A stretch of 62,688 nt of DNA, taken from NCBI GenBank assembly GCA_027483445.1, contig JAIXUS010000063.1, forward strand, positions 1-62,688. The letters are read 5' to 3'. Made by a program: the position numbers and the translations under genes. This stretch comes from Bacteroidota bacterium. GTDB lineage: Bacteria; Bacteroidota; Bacteroidia; M30B66. Positions 31,341 through 39,174 of the stretch are shown here, in pieces. Every line of letters starts with the position of its first letter. The stretch's first letter is position 1. Below the pieces are notes generated by a model. The model was not told where the DNA came from. It saw nothing but the letters and a program-made list of their open reading frames with translations, and did not search any database.

Positions 31341-32651
31341 TTAAAATCTACCGTTTGAAATTCTACCCCATTTATGATAAGTGGTTTTAGCGTAGTTACT
31401 GTATATAACTAACTTCAATGACGCAGCAAAGAAGGCTATGCCACCATTTATGTCTGTGGGTTGATTAAAGTAAGTAGGAATATAACCGGCATTCAGATTA
31501 AGCTCCAAACCATTCCTTGTAAAAGATCCATCAAGACGGTAAGATTGGCGAAAAAAAGGTTTAGACTTGACAGTGCGTTTAGGTTTTTGTTTGTAAAGAG
31601 GAATATTAATGTCTAGACCAAATCCAGCGGTATAGAAGTTCGCGGAGCGTTTTGTGGTTATTGTAGAGTCTGCCACATCGAGAAGGTTTGAAATTGAACC
31701 CGAGGTCGCAGAACCAAAAGCCTTCACATTAAAATACTTGGTACTTAAAATTCTGGCACCCAACATTAAGCTAATTACACTCATTCGAACTCCCGAACTT
31801 TCCACGATAGTTTGTCCGTCGATCGCCGGGATAGAGAACTCCCCATTGGTTAACCTTGAACTAAGTAATCCCAGAATTTGAATATTCCATCTTTGTTTAA
31901 ATTCTATTCCAAGATTAAACGTTAACGAATACCTATTATTGATATAATCTTGAATAGGACCGACCATTACACCCTGAGCATATCCCAGTCCACTCCAAAT
32001 TGAACGATCGATTGTCCGCCTTTTTGTGCGTAACATCCTTTCTAGAAATGCGTGGCACCCGCAGTCGGGATATAACTGAATTAACTTAGATGCTCGGTTG
32101 GTTTCACTATTAAATAATTCGTGCTTTTCTCCAAGAGACAATAGAATCATATCCCAATAAAATGATAACGCTTCTTTTTCCGGTTGTGTAATCAGAGCTT
32201 TGTTTATTTTCTCTTTGATTTCTTGAGATTTCTCAATCCAATAAGGGAGCAAATCTTTACCAAAATTTCCACAAGAAAAATTGGGGAAGAGCGCTCCCTC
32301 CGCCCTTAACTCGGTGAAGTAATCTGTGCCTTCTCGCAGATCGGACATAATCTGACTGTACTCGCCTAACCAGAAAGAGAGAATATGCGATTCTCCTTCA
32401 GTCAATAAAGGTCTTTGAAGATAAATGCGATCAACGGTTTCATGGGTGAGGTGAACTTTGTTGTATTTCCTTAAAAATGCTGTATCCTTTAACGTGATAG
32501 CACTTATTATCTCCGATCGTAAATTGCATCCTGCCCTGATGAAGCTGTCGGTTTCTGCAATGAAAAGATAAGTATGCCTCCTTGGTGTTTGACTTTTCAG
32601 GAAGAGAGGAAGAATAGATAGATATGCCGTTAGCAGTAAAATAAGTTTCAT
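31341..32651 (-). CDS. Secreted or outer-membrane protein of unknown function
   Basis: The product has 436 residues. A signal peptide (MKLILLLTAYLSILPLFLKS) precedes a mostly helical N-terminal half with three Cys residues (FSCGN, PDCGCHAF). The C-terminal half has alternating beta-strand-like segments (GLGYAQGVMVGPIQDYINN, NVKAFGSATSGS, FYTAGFGLDINIPLY, LELNLNAGYIPTYF), suggesting an outer-membrane barrel. I recognise no family. The gene is visibly more AT-rich than its neighbours and is flanked by 440 and 175 nt of non-coding DNA, which may mean recent acquisition. Its position next to the sulfur operon gives no firm functional hint. Confidence 0.7.
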   Translation of the reverse strand: MKLILLLTAYLSILPLFLKSQTPRRHTYLFIAETDSFIRAGCNLRSEIISAITLKDTAFLRKYNKVHLTHETVDRIYLQRPLLTEGESHILSFWLGEYSQIMSDLREGTDYFTELRAEGALFPNFSCGNFGKDLLPYWIEKSQEIKEKINKALITQPEKEALSFYWDMILLSLGEKHELFNSETNRASKLIQLYPDCGCHAFLERMLRTKRRTIDRSIWSGLGYAQGVMVGPIQDYINNRYSLTFNLGIEFKQRWNIQILGLLSSRLTNGEFSIPAIDGQTIVESSGVRMSVISLMLGARILSTKYFNVKAFGSATSGSISNLLDVADSTITTKRSANFYTAGFGLDINIPLYKQKPKRTVKSKPFFRQSYRLDGSFTRNGLELNLNAGYIPTYFNQPTDINGGIAFFAASLKLVIYSNYAKTTYHKWGRISNGRF

Positions 32652-32826
32652 TTAACAAACTTAACGGCATTAAATTCATTGTAATCGAAGACTAATAATT
32701 TTAATAGAATTTTAACCTCTTTGAAGACTATATATGACTCATTTTAAAAATTGAAAAACCATAAATGAATAAGAACAAAGGCGTTCCTTTTTTTGTAAAT
32801 AAAATTAGAATATAAATTTGATTTTA

Positions 32827-33051
32827 CTATGGTTTATCTACCTCCGTATTTTTTGGTTTGTTTTTTTCAGATAAAAACAAACCTGGCAGCATCGCCCCAA
32901 GAACCATACAGTAAATGGTGCTATTCAGGGCACTGCCTGTGATTGAACAACCGTTTACACACCCGTAAAAATACCAGTATGTATACCCGACAATTGCACC
33001 TAGTAATGCACTAAGAAAAGTCCAACGACGGCTGATTATCCATTTACGCAT
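32827..33051 (-). CDS. Small membrane protein (DUF6132-like) with paired Cys
   Basis: The product has 74 residues and two transmembrane helices (FLSALLGAIVGYTYWYFYG and TIYCMVLGAMLPGLFL). Between them lies GCVNGCSITGS, a Cys-x3-Cys loop that resembles motifs of small sulfur-handling membrane proteins such as the YeeE/YedE and DUF6132 groups. It is the last gene of a five-gene minus-strand run: persulfide dioxygenase, rhodanese, rhodanese, a DUF2892-like protein and this one. Gaps are 28, 2, 4 and 9 nt. A role in moving or anchoring sulfane sulfur at the membrane is an inference from context. Confidence 0.75.
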   Translation of the reverse strand: MRKWIISRRWTFLSALLGAIVGYTYWYFYGCVNGCSITGSALNSTIYCMVLGAMLPGLFLSEKNKPKNTEVDKP

Positions 33052-33060
33052 TGTAACAAT

Positions 33061-33243
33061 TTATTGTTGAGGATTCGAACAAGAGCTTCCACATCCTGTA
33101 TTTAAAATAGCCATTGCAATTAAAATTCCAGCAGCGAGAGCAATGCTCCATGAGTGTTGATTCCATGCTTCAAACAAAAACGAAACCCCCAAAAGGAGTC
33201 TTAATACTCGCATGAAATTCCAATTGTAAAGAAGGAATTTCAT
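33061..33243 (-). CDS. YgaP-like (DUF2892) small membrane protein with Cys tail
   Basis: The product has 60 residues. It has the DUF2892 pattern MRVLRLLLGVSFLFEAWN then WSIALAAGILIAMAILN, two transmembrane segments, and a tail GCGSSCSNPQQ. In E. coli YgaP a rhodanese domain is fused to this membrane segment; here the rhodanese (33248-33556) is encoded just upstream with 4 nt between genes, so the pair looks like a split YgaP. The ATG at 33243 is chosen because the longer frame would overlap the rhodanese gene and lacks membrane character. The terminal Cys pair may accept persulfide sulfur (inference). Confidence 0.75.
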   Translation of the reverse strand: MKFLLYNWNFMRVLRLLLGVSFLFEAWNQHSWSIALAAGILIAMAILNTGCGSSCSNPQQ

Positions 33244-33247
33244 GTAA

Positions 33248-33556
33248 TCACCGAATCTTTGAAAACAAAATATTCCATGGCCCGCCATTGTAGCACTCGA
33301 TTCCGGCGTTGGCAAGAATAGATCTTGCCATTCCACTTCGCGCTCCACTTCGGCAACAGGTAATAACCGGCTTGTTTTTCTTGCGAATTTCTTCTACCTT
33401 GTTCTTGATAGAATCCACAGGAATATTCAGAGACCCTGGAATGTGACCTGCCTTATATTCAGTGGCGGATCTCACATCAATGATTATAGCGCCATTTTGA
33501 ACCAGCTGTTTAAAATCTGTTGGAGCCCCAAACAATTTCTTAAAAATCCCGAACAT
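33248..33556 (-). CDS. Single-domain rhodanese A
   Basis: The product is a 102-residue rhodanese with IDVRSATEYKAGHIPGSLNI and the active loop TCCRSGARSGMA. The second Cys of the CC pair is in the catalytic position, and the loop length of six residues is that of a sulfur-specific rhodanese. It would carry sulfur as a cysteine persulfide between donors and acceptors in the cytoplasm or at the membrane with the DUF2892-like partner. It is very similar in its core to the next rhodanese upstream, so tandem duplication is likely. Confidence 0.9.
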   Translation of the reverse strand: MFGIFKKLFGAPTDFKQLVQNGAIIIDVRSATEYKAGHIPGSLNIPVDSIKNKVEEIRKKNKPVITCCRSGARSGMARSILANAGIECYNGGPWNILFSKIR

Positions 33557-33558
33557 AA

Positions 33559-33843
33559 TTAAGCTTGTATTAACGACATTAAATCATAAATGCTTCCACC
33601 GTTGTAGACTTCAGTAACGCCGGCTTGTTTGAGCACTGCCAGTGCCATTCCGCTGCGGGCTCCACTTCGACAAAATACCATTATGGGTTTACTCATTTTT
33701 TGAATTTCCTTGGCTCGCATTTGGATTTGCTCAACCGGAATATTGATTGCACCTGACAAGGGTTCCATTTTAAATTCCAAAGGACTACGGACATCAATGA
33801 GCGTAGCTGATGGGTTTTTCAATATTGCTTCTGGAGTGTTCAT
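33559..33843 (-). CDS. Single-domain rhodanese B
   Basis: The product is a 94-residue rhodanese: LIDVRSPLEFKMEPLSGAINI and the active loop VFCRSGARSGMA with the catalytic Cys. It lies 28 nt after the persulfide dioxygenase stop and 2 nt before rhodanese A, so it belongs to the same operon. It could take sulfane sulfur from the glutathione-like persulfide pool or return it to the dioxygenase-rhodanese fusion. Confidence 0.9.
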   Translation of the reverse strand: MNTPEAILKNPSATLIDVRSPLEFKMEPLSGAINIPVEQIQMRAKEIQKMSKPIMVFCRSGARSGMALAVLKQAGVTEVYNGGSIYDLMSLIQA

Positions 33844-33871
33844 GTGTAAGTTGTTTTTATTGGAAAATCAG

Positions 33872-35287
33872 TTAAAGCAGTGTTGTCGGGCAAACGTATT
33901 CTGAAACCTTCATTCGGCCGTTTTCCTTGATGGCTTTAAATCCACCTTTTACATCAATCAGATTATCGTAACCTCTTGCCTTAAGAATTGAGGCAAAAAT
34001 CATAGAGCGATAACCGCCGGCACAATGCACAAAATAGGTCTTGTTTTTATCCACCTTCAGCATGCTTTCGTTGATGTAATCTAGAGGTGCATTGGTGGCT
34101 TCAAGTAGATGTTCGCTTAAGTATTCACTGTTTTTGCGTACATCGAGTATTTCAAAGCTTCCTTTGGAGGAAGATTCAGCCATTTCTTCGGCACTTACTG
34201 ATTGAATTTTATCCAACTCACGGCCATCGTCCTCCCAAGTTTGAATACCTCCCTGTAAAAAACCAAGGGTGTTATCATATCCAACACGGGCTAAACGGGT
34301 AACCACTTCTTCTTCGCGGCCCGGTTCAGTAACCAGTAAAATTGGATGTTGAATGTCAGGAATAAGTGCACCAACCCAAGGGGCGAAACCTCCATCAATT
34401 CCAATATTGATTGAATTCGGAATAAATGCCTTAGCAAATACCTGAGCATCACGTGTGTCGAGAATAATTGCTGAAGTTTCATTGGCAGCGGCTTCAAAAG
34501 CGGCCGGACTCAAGGCAGTAGTTCCTTGACGCAGCACCTCATCAATGCTCGAATATCCTTTTTTGTTCATGGCAACATTCAGCGGGAAATATGCGGGTGG
34601 AGGCATCAATCCGGTTGTTACTTCTTTCACAAATTCAGCCATTGTCATATCAGCGCGCAAGGCATAATTGGTTCTCTTCTGATTCCCGAGCGTATCTGAA
34701 GTCTCCTTACTCATGTTCTTACCACATGCCGAACCTGCTCCGTGTGCCGGGTAAACGATGATTTCATCGTTAAGCGGCATTATTTTATTCCTCAATGAAT
34801 CGAATAAAGTTTCGGCCAATTGTTCCTGAGTCAGGTGAGCCGCCTTTTGGGCTAAATCCGGGCGACCAACATCGCCTATAAACAGTGTATCGCCGCTGAA
34901 TAGCGCAATATCTTTTCCGTTCTCATCACGCAGCAGATAACATGTACTTTCCATCGTATGGCCTGGTGTATGAAGAACCTTAATACTCACATTTCCCAAT
35001 TTAAATTCCTCATCATCACGAGCGATATAGGCATCAAAATCAGGATTTGCATTGGGTCCGTAAATAATCTTTCCACCTGTTTTTGAAGCAAGATCAAGGT
35101 GACCGGAAACAAAATCCGCATGAAAGTGGGTTTCAAAAACATATTTAATTTTCACACCGGCCTTTTCAGCTTTTTCAATGTAAGGAGCCACTTCACGCAA
35201 AGGGTCAATTACGGCCGCTTCGCCATTGCTTTCGATGAAATAAGCACCCTGGGCAAGGCACCCGGTATAGATTTGTTCTATTTTCAT
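33872..35287 (-). CDS. Persulfide dioxygenase-rhodanese fusion (CstB/PRF-like), paralog 2
   Basis: The product has 471 residues and the same domain order as paralog 1 at 29494. The dioxygenase domain has THFHADFVSGH, HTPGHTMES, GDTLFIGDVGRPDL and PAHGAGSACGKN. The middle rhodanese is Cys-less (ILLVTEPGREEE). The C-terminal rhodanese is active (VHCAGGYRSM). The ATG at 35287 aligns with paralog 1 (MKIEQ.YTGCL). It leads a five-gene operon with two rhodaneses and two small membrane proteins. Upstream lies a GTGA-N6-TCAC palindrome (35343-35356), 22 nt from a GAATTTTG -7-like box. The operon is therefore probably activated by the Crp-like regulator at 36417 when persulfide or H2S rises. Confidence 0.93.
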   Translation of the reverse strand: MKIEQIYTGCLAQGAYFIESNGEAAVIDPLREVAPYIEKAEKAGVKIKYVFETHFHADFVSGHLDLASKTGGKIIYGPNANPDFDAYIARDDEEFKLGNVSIKVLHTPGHTMESTCYLLRDENGKDIALFSGDTLFIGDVGRPDLAQKAAHLTQEQLAETLFDSLRNKIMPLNDEIIVYPAHGAGSACGKNMSKETSDTLGNQKRTNYALRADMTMAEFVKEVTTGLMPPPAYFPLNVAMNKKGYSSIDEVLRQGTTALSPAAFEAAANETSAIILDTRDAQVFAKAFIPNSINIGIDGGFAPWVGALIPDIQHPILLVTEPGREEEVVTRLARVGYDNTLGFLQGGIQTWEDDGRELDKIQSVSAEEMAESSSKGSFEILDVRKNSEYLSEHLLEATNAPLDYINESMLKVDKNKTYFVHCAGGYRSMIFASILKARGYDNLIDVKGGFKAIKENGRMKVSEYVCPTTLL

Positions 35288-35312
35288 GACCAACGATTTC
35301 AATTTGATTGGG

Positions 35313-35356
35313 CAAAATTCCTTCGCTTTAAAATACTATGTCGTGACATCCATCAC
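35313..35356 (-). promoter_or_regulatory. Crp-type site A and promoter of the persulfide operon
   Basis: GTGACATCCATCAC (35356-35343) is followed by 22 nt and then GAATTTTG (35320-35313), one base off TAnnTTTG. The palindrome centre falls near -41 from the expected start, the class II activator position. The spacing and much of the intervening sequence are the same as at 36361-36404. Confidence 0.65.
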
Positions 35357-35551
35357 ATGAAACACTTTTTGGGGTGTATTTTATCAATTGAAACCCGGAA
35401 AGCTGCACTCCACCTAAATTCCAAACATTACAATAACGCAAAGAAAAGCTTGAGCTTTATGAATATCATTGAGTTAGTTTGGCCATCAATTTATACCTTG
35501 ATGTGACTGTGCGTTGAGCAGCTAATCCAATTGATTAAGAACCCAAATAGG

Positions 35552-36346
35552 CTATTTTAGCAGTTGAGAAATCAAAATATAGACACCCATTACCAAAACA
35601 AACCAGCCAAAACCGACCTTCAGCTTATTGCCGTCTACCTTTCGGGCGAGTGCGTTACCGATAAAAATTCCAACGATGGCCAATGCTGAAACGCTGAGGA
35701 GCAAAACCCAATCGAATGGATACTTCCCGAGGTCGCCGGTGAAACCAATCAATGATTTCGCGGCAATAATCAATAAAGATGTGCCGACCGCCTGCTTCAT
35801 TGGCAATTTGCTCAATACAACCAGTGCAGGGATAATTAAAAACCCACCTCCAGCGCCCACCAAACCGGTGAGAACCCCATCTACAGAACCTTCTAAGAAA
35901 ATTATCGGGTAATTAAATTCTTGCGGTTTATCAGTTTCTTGGATTTTATTCTTGGGTTTGCGAATCATTGAAATCGATGCGGCGACCATTAAAACAGCAA
36001 ATAAACCCATCAATAAAACAGGGCGAGTAACTTCAAAACTGCCAATAAAGAAAACCGAATCCGGAATGGCCGGCACAATAAACTTTCTCGTTGCGTATAC
36101 CGCGGCAATGGATGGAATACCAAAAATAATGGCTGTTCTCAGATTTACCAAGCCTTCTTTAAATTTAGGAATCGCGCCTACCAATGCAGTAGCTCCAACA
36201 ATGAATAAAGAATACGCCATGGCAACTATTGGATCTACATTAAACAGGTACACCAAAACCGGAACGGTAAGTATTGAACCACCACCTCCAATTAATCCTA
36301 GCGAAATTCCGATAATAAGCGAAGCGATGTAACCCAAAATTTCCAT
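35552..36346 (-). CDS. TauE/SafE family sulfite/organosulfur exporter
   Basis: The product is a 264-residue inner-membrane protein with about eight transmembrane segments in two homologous halves. Each half starts with a TauE/SafE signature: GISLGLIGGGGSILTVPVLV and LTGLVGAGGGFLIIPALVVL. Family members export sulfite, sulfoacetate or related anions. Next to persulfide dioxygenases, which generate sulfite, the likely job is sulfite or thiosulfate efflux. The ATG at 36346 is used; an upstream in-frame extension runs into the regulatory palindrome and is rejected. It is transcribed from its own promoter with Crp-type site B. Confidence 0.9.
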   Translation of the reverse strand: MEILGYIASLIIGISLGLIGGGGSILTVPVLVYLFNVDPIVAMAYSLFIVGATALVGAIPKFKEGLVNLRTAIIFGIPSIAAVYATRKFIVPAIPDSVFFIGSFEVTRPVLLMGLFAVLMVAASISMIRKPKNKIQETDKPQEFNYPIIFLEGSVDGVLTGLVGAGGGFLIIPALVVLSKLPMKQAVGTSLLIIAAKSLIGFTGDLGKYPFDWVLLLSVSALAIVGIFIGNALARKVDGNKLKVGFGWFVLVMGVYILISQLLK

Positions 36347-36360
36347 AGTGTATTTTGAGA

Positions 36361-36404
36361 CAAAATTCCTGTGCTTTACTGTGACGCTTCGTGACAAACA
36401 TCAC
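36361..36404 (-). promoter_or_regulatory. Crp-type site B and promoter of the TauE/SafE gene
   Basis: GTGACAAACATCAC (36404-36391), 22 nt and GAATTTTG (36368-36361) repeat the site A layout exactly, including the identical 8-base -7-like box. The ATG follows 14 nt later. Confidence 0.65.
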
Positions 36405-36416
36405 AAGCAGGACAGA

Positions 36417-37067
36417 TTAACGCAAGTAGGCCGATAAATCGAGCAATTCGATATGGTCTTTTGATAACTTTACCACTCCATTCTCTGATAATTTTTTTAA
36501 CAAACGGGAAATAACTTCTCGGGAAGAATTAAGCTCTGAAGCGATATCCGTAATAGATTGCTTAATATTTTTTGTTTTATGGGTGTCGGAATACCGTTTG
36601 AGAAAAAAAACCAAACGCTCATCCATATTGCGAAAGGCCACATGATCAAGTGTATTTAGCACTTCATCGAATCGTGCGCGGTAATTTTGCAATACAAAAT
36701 AATACCACGACTTGTACTTAGCCATCCATTCATCCATTTTGGCCAAGGGAACAGTTAGTACCTCAACCTTCGTTTCGGCTTTAGCCATGAGCTGACTGGC
36801 TTCAAAACGGGCTGCACAAATCATGGAGAGCGCGCAAGCCTGACCTGATTCAAGGTAATACATCAAAAACTCATTGCCTTCGTCATCTTCCCGATACACC
36901 TTAACAATTCCTTGTGTAATGAGAATCACATTTCGAAAATGCTGACCCGTTTTCATGAGATAATCGCCGGGCTCAAACATTTTAACAACCGCTACATCAG
37001 CGATATTTTTCACCAATTCAGGCTCAAACTCCGGATAATTTGTACGAATCAACTGCTCTTCAACCAT
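36417..37067 (-). CDS. Crp/Fnr family transcriptional regulator
   Basis: The product has 216 residues. An N-terminal cyclic-nucleotide-binding-like beta-roll (FEPGDYLMKTGQHFRNVILI, QGIVKVYRED) leads into a dimerisation helix and a winged helix-turn-helix (TDIASELNSSREVISRLLKKL). The recognition helix carries Arg-Glu-x-x-Ser-Arg; in Crp the matching Arg and Glu read the GTGA half-site, which fits the GTGA-N6-TCAC palindromes nearby. No FNR-type Fe-S Cys cluster is present. Cys78 and Cys84 in the effector region (QACALSMICAAR) are candidates for thiol or persulfide sensing (inference). It lies 24 nt downstream of the Kelch-like gene and should be co-transcribed with it from site C, giving autoregulation. 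Confidence 0.9.
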   Translation of the reverse strand: MVEEQLIRTNYPEFEPELVKNIADVAVVKMFEPGDYLMKTGQHFRNVILITQGIVKVYREDDEGNEFLMYYLESGQACALSMICAARFEASQLMAKAETKVEVLTVPLAKMDEWMAKYKSWYYFVLQNYRARFDEVLNTLDHVAFRNMDERLVFFLKRYSDTHKTKNIKQSITDIASELNSSREVISRLLKKLSENGVVKLSKDHIELLDLSAYLR

Positions 37068-37091
37068 ACCGCAAATTACGAGAATCTTTAA

Positions 37092-38687
37092 TTATTCTGA
37101 GACTAAAATGCGCATTGTGCTTTTAACACCTGCACTTTCAACTTTAAGCAGATATAATCCAGGATTTAAGCCTTTCCGAAATTCAAATTCGGTTTTTAAA
37201 TTACCGGAAAATTGATTCCGTAATTTCTTTTTTGCAACTTCTTTCCCGGTAGATGAATACAAGAAAAGCTCCACATCACCTGAGGTTTCAAGATTAAACT
37301 CCACAAAAAGGTGGTCATTTACCGGACATGGATAGGCCCGTAATTGAAACACAGGAGAAAAGGTAACGGCGTTAAGCGGATTCTCCGGGTAATACCAGAC
37401 TTCGATAATTCCGTCGTCGGCCCGGCTTTGGCTTCCATCGTTGACCCAAAATATATTGGGTGCGTCTGAGTCAATCCCTCCAACAATAAACCCTAACAAT
37501 AAAGAATCGGTTTCATTGCCGCTCAACACAATCACCTCATCGTGTTGAATAGTTAATCCTGATGCAGGTATGAACTCTGCTCCTGCCCCTTTTAGTCGCG
37601 ACATATTTATTGGAAGCGGAATTTCACTTAATTGACCGTTATTACTGCGTTGTACATCGGTAATGGCATTTACAAATGGCACATTGTTATCTTGTACCAA
37701 TAAACCACTTGCGTCGCGCGAATACTGGGCCATCCCACCAAAAAATACAGTATGCATTTGTTGCTCCGATTGCACGTAAACCGGCATTACTGCACAATGG
37801 TAATGATTTAAATACTGAAGAAAATCAGGCTCTTCAAATGATTCCTCTTCTGTAATTGTGATGGCATTTAAATACGGTAAATCTAAATCGGTTCGAAATA
37901 CGCCCGAATAAATGGTATAGGCCGGAGCACCACCGGGCAGAATTTGACCAACCAAATTATAGTCTCTCCGGTGAAATTTCGCAGTATCTATCCATTCCGA
38001 ATAATTCGAAACGATGGGTAAATCATCGGCATAATCAATGGTAAATTGTCGAAGAGCATTGGTATATGTTTGCGTAAAACTCGGACCGTTCATTGGGTTG
38101 TAGCGCCCTTCGAATCGATGACCACCTACAATCATAAATTGATTTGATAAAAAAGCAGCATGTCCTCCGGTAATGGCCAATCGTTCATCTTCGCTGAAAC
38201 GAAAAAATGTAGAAATATCGCCTCCTTGTTGAATTGCAGCAATTAAACCGGCAACATCATTAATTTCTGTGAGCAACGGAAAGGTAATGTGATCTTGGGC
38301 CGTTTCGCTAAAACCATAACCGCCCATAAGCCAAAGGGTATTGTTACGCTGAATAAACTGCATATTGGTTGATTGCAGTTGCTCCCGAAGCCTTGCGGGC
38401 AATACACTTAGGGAGGTCGACCAACTCTGTTGGGCAACTGGATCTATCGCCCAAATGGATGCGGGGCGACCGCCGGCATCAAAAGAAGCAAACGGTTGTC
38501 GGCGATGCAACCCATCTATTCGACCACCCAACAATAGGATGGCATTTCCGGATTTGGCCCAGGCAAAACTTTGAAGGGCCGGCTGACCAAACGAGGCCTT
38601 TGGTTTGAGCTGAATATTTAGTGTTTGTGCCTGAAGCCATCCTAACACACCAAACAACAACAATACAATACCCGAATACCGAATCAT
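37092..38687 (-). CDS. Kelch-like beta-propeller protein with T9SS sorting domain
   Basis: The product has 531 residues and a signal peptide (IVLLLFGVLGWLQA). Kelch-type Gly-Gly turns recur: ILLLGGRID, WLMGGYGF, MIVGGHRF, VFFGGMAQ and FIVGGIDS, consistent with a beta-propeller. The last 80 residues form a type IX sorting domain (LRAYPCPVNDHLFVEF, LFLYSSTGKEV, GLYLLKVES) ending in MRILVSE. The protein should be secreted to the cell surface. The function is unknown; its promoter carries the same Crp-type site as the persulfide genes, so it may respond to the same signal. The ATG at 38687 lies 4 nt after the -7-like box; a longer frame reaches 38750 across the operator and is rejected. Confidence 0.85.
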   Translation of the reverse strand: MIRYSGIVLLLFGVLGWLQAQTLNIQLKPKASFGQPALQSFAWAKSGNAILLLGGRIDGLHRRQPFASFDAGGRPASIWAIDPVAQQSWSTSLSVLPARLREQLQSTNMQFIQRNNTLWLMGGYGFSETAQDHITFPLLTEINDVAGLIAAIQQGGDISTFFRFSEDERLAITGGHAAFLSNQFMIVGGHRFEGRYNPMNGPSFTQTYTNALRQFTIDYADDLPIVSNYSEWIDTAKFHRRDYNLVGQILPGGAPAYTIYSGVFRTDLDLPYLNAITITEEESFEEPDFLQYLNHYHCAVMPVYVQSEQQMHTVFFGGMAQYSRDASGLLVQDNNVPFVNAITDVQRSNNGQLSEIPLPINMSRLKGAGAEFIPASGLTIQHDEVIVLSGNETDSLLLGFIVGGIDSDAPNIFWVNDGSQSRADDGIIEVWYYPENPLNAVTFSPVFQLRAYPCPVNDHLFVEFNLETSGDVELFLYSSTGKEVAKKKLRNQFSGNLKTEFEFRKGLNPGLYLLKVESAGVKSTMRILVSE

Positions 38688-38691
38688 GGTG

Positions 38692-38735
38692 CAAAGAAAT
38701 GCAAGGTAAAATGGGTATACTATGACAAATGTCAC
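38692..38735 (-). promoter_or_regulatory. Crp-type site C and promoter of the Kelch-like gene and regulator
   Basis: ATGACAAATGTCAC (reverse complement GTGACATTTGTCAT; 38735-38722), 22 nt and TTTCTTTG (38699-38692) reproduce the geometry of sites A and B. The ATG is 4 nt beyond the box. Confidence 0.6.
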
Positions 38736-38845
38736 GTTACTCAATTTCATGTTTTAACGAAAAAACGCTTCAAAAGCCACCCGTGAATTAGTGCTCCCGT
38801 CAACAATTGCCTACCTTTCGGCTCGAAACTATTGCCCGAAAAACT

Positions 38846-39166
38846 ATGCAAAAATGGATGTTTGGAATTTTACTCGCGGTGTTTTCGGCCTGCGGCGGAA
38901 ATACGTTAAAACAACCCGAAAACGATGCGCAAACGCCCGAAAACACGATTGCGCTCTTGTATGAAACAAAATGTGGAATTTGCCATGGGAAAGACGGGAA
39001 CATGGGAGCCGGTGGAGCAAGAAAGCTGAGTGAATCGACCCTCGACAAGTCGGCAGTACAGCTACAAATCAGCAACGGAAAAGGCGCAATGCCAGCCTTT
39101 GAAAGCCAATTGAGCCCGGAAGAAATTTCGGCCCTGGCCGATTATGTAATTGCACTCCGAAAATAA
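38846..39166 (+). CDS. Cytochrome c (single-heme) lipoprotein
   Basis: The product has 106 residues. A signal peptide ends in a probable lipobox (VFSAC). The class I cytochrome c domain has CGICH (CxxCH heme attachment) near residue 50 and a distal Met in GKGAMPAF. The C-terminal helix is LSPEEISALADYVIALRK, a classic ending. It is expected to be a periplasmic electron carrier anchored to a membrane. The ATG at 38846 is chosen so that the signal peptide starts the protein. The CoA-transferase gene follows after 8 nt, although a functional link is not obvious. Confidence 0.9.
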   Translation: MQKWMFGILLAVFSACGGNTLKQPENDAQTPENTIALLYETKCGICHGKDGNMGAGGARKLSESTLDKSAVQLQISNGKGAMPAFESQLSPEEISALADYVIALRK

Positions 39167-39174
39167 AAAATCGT

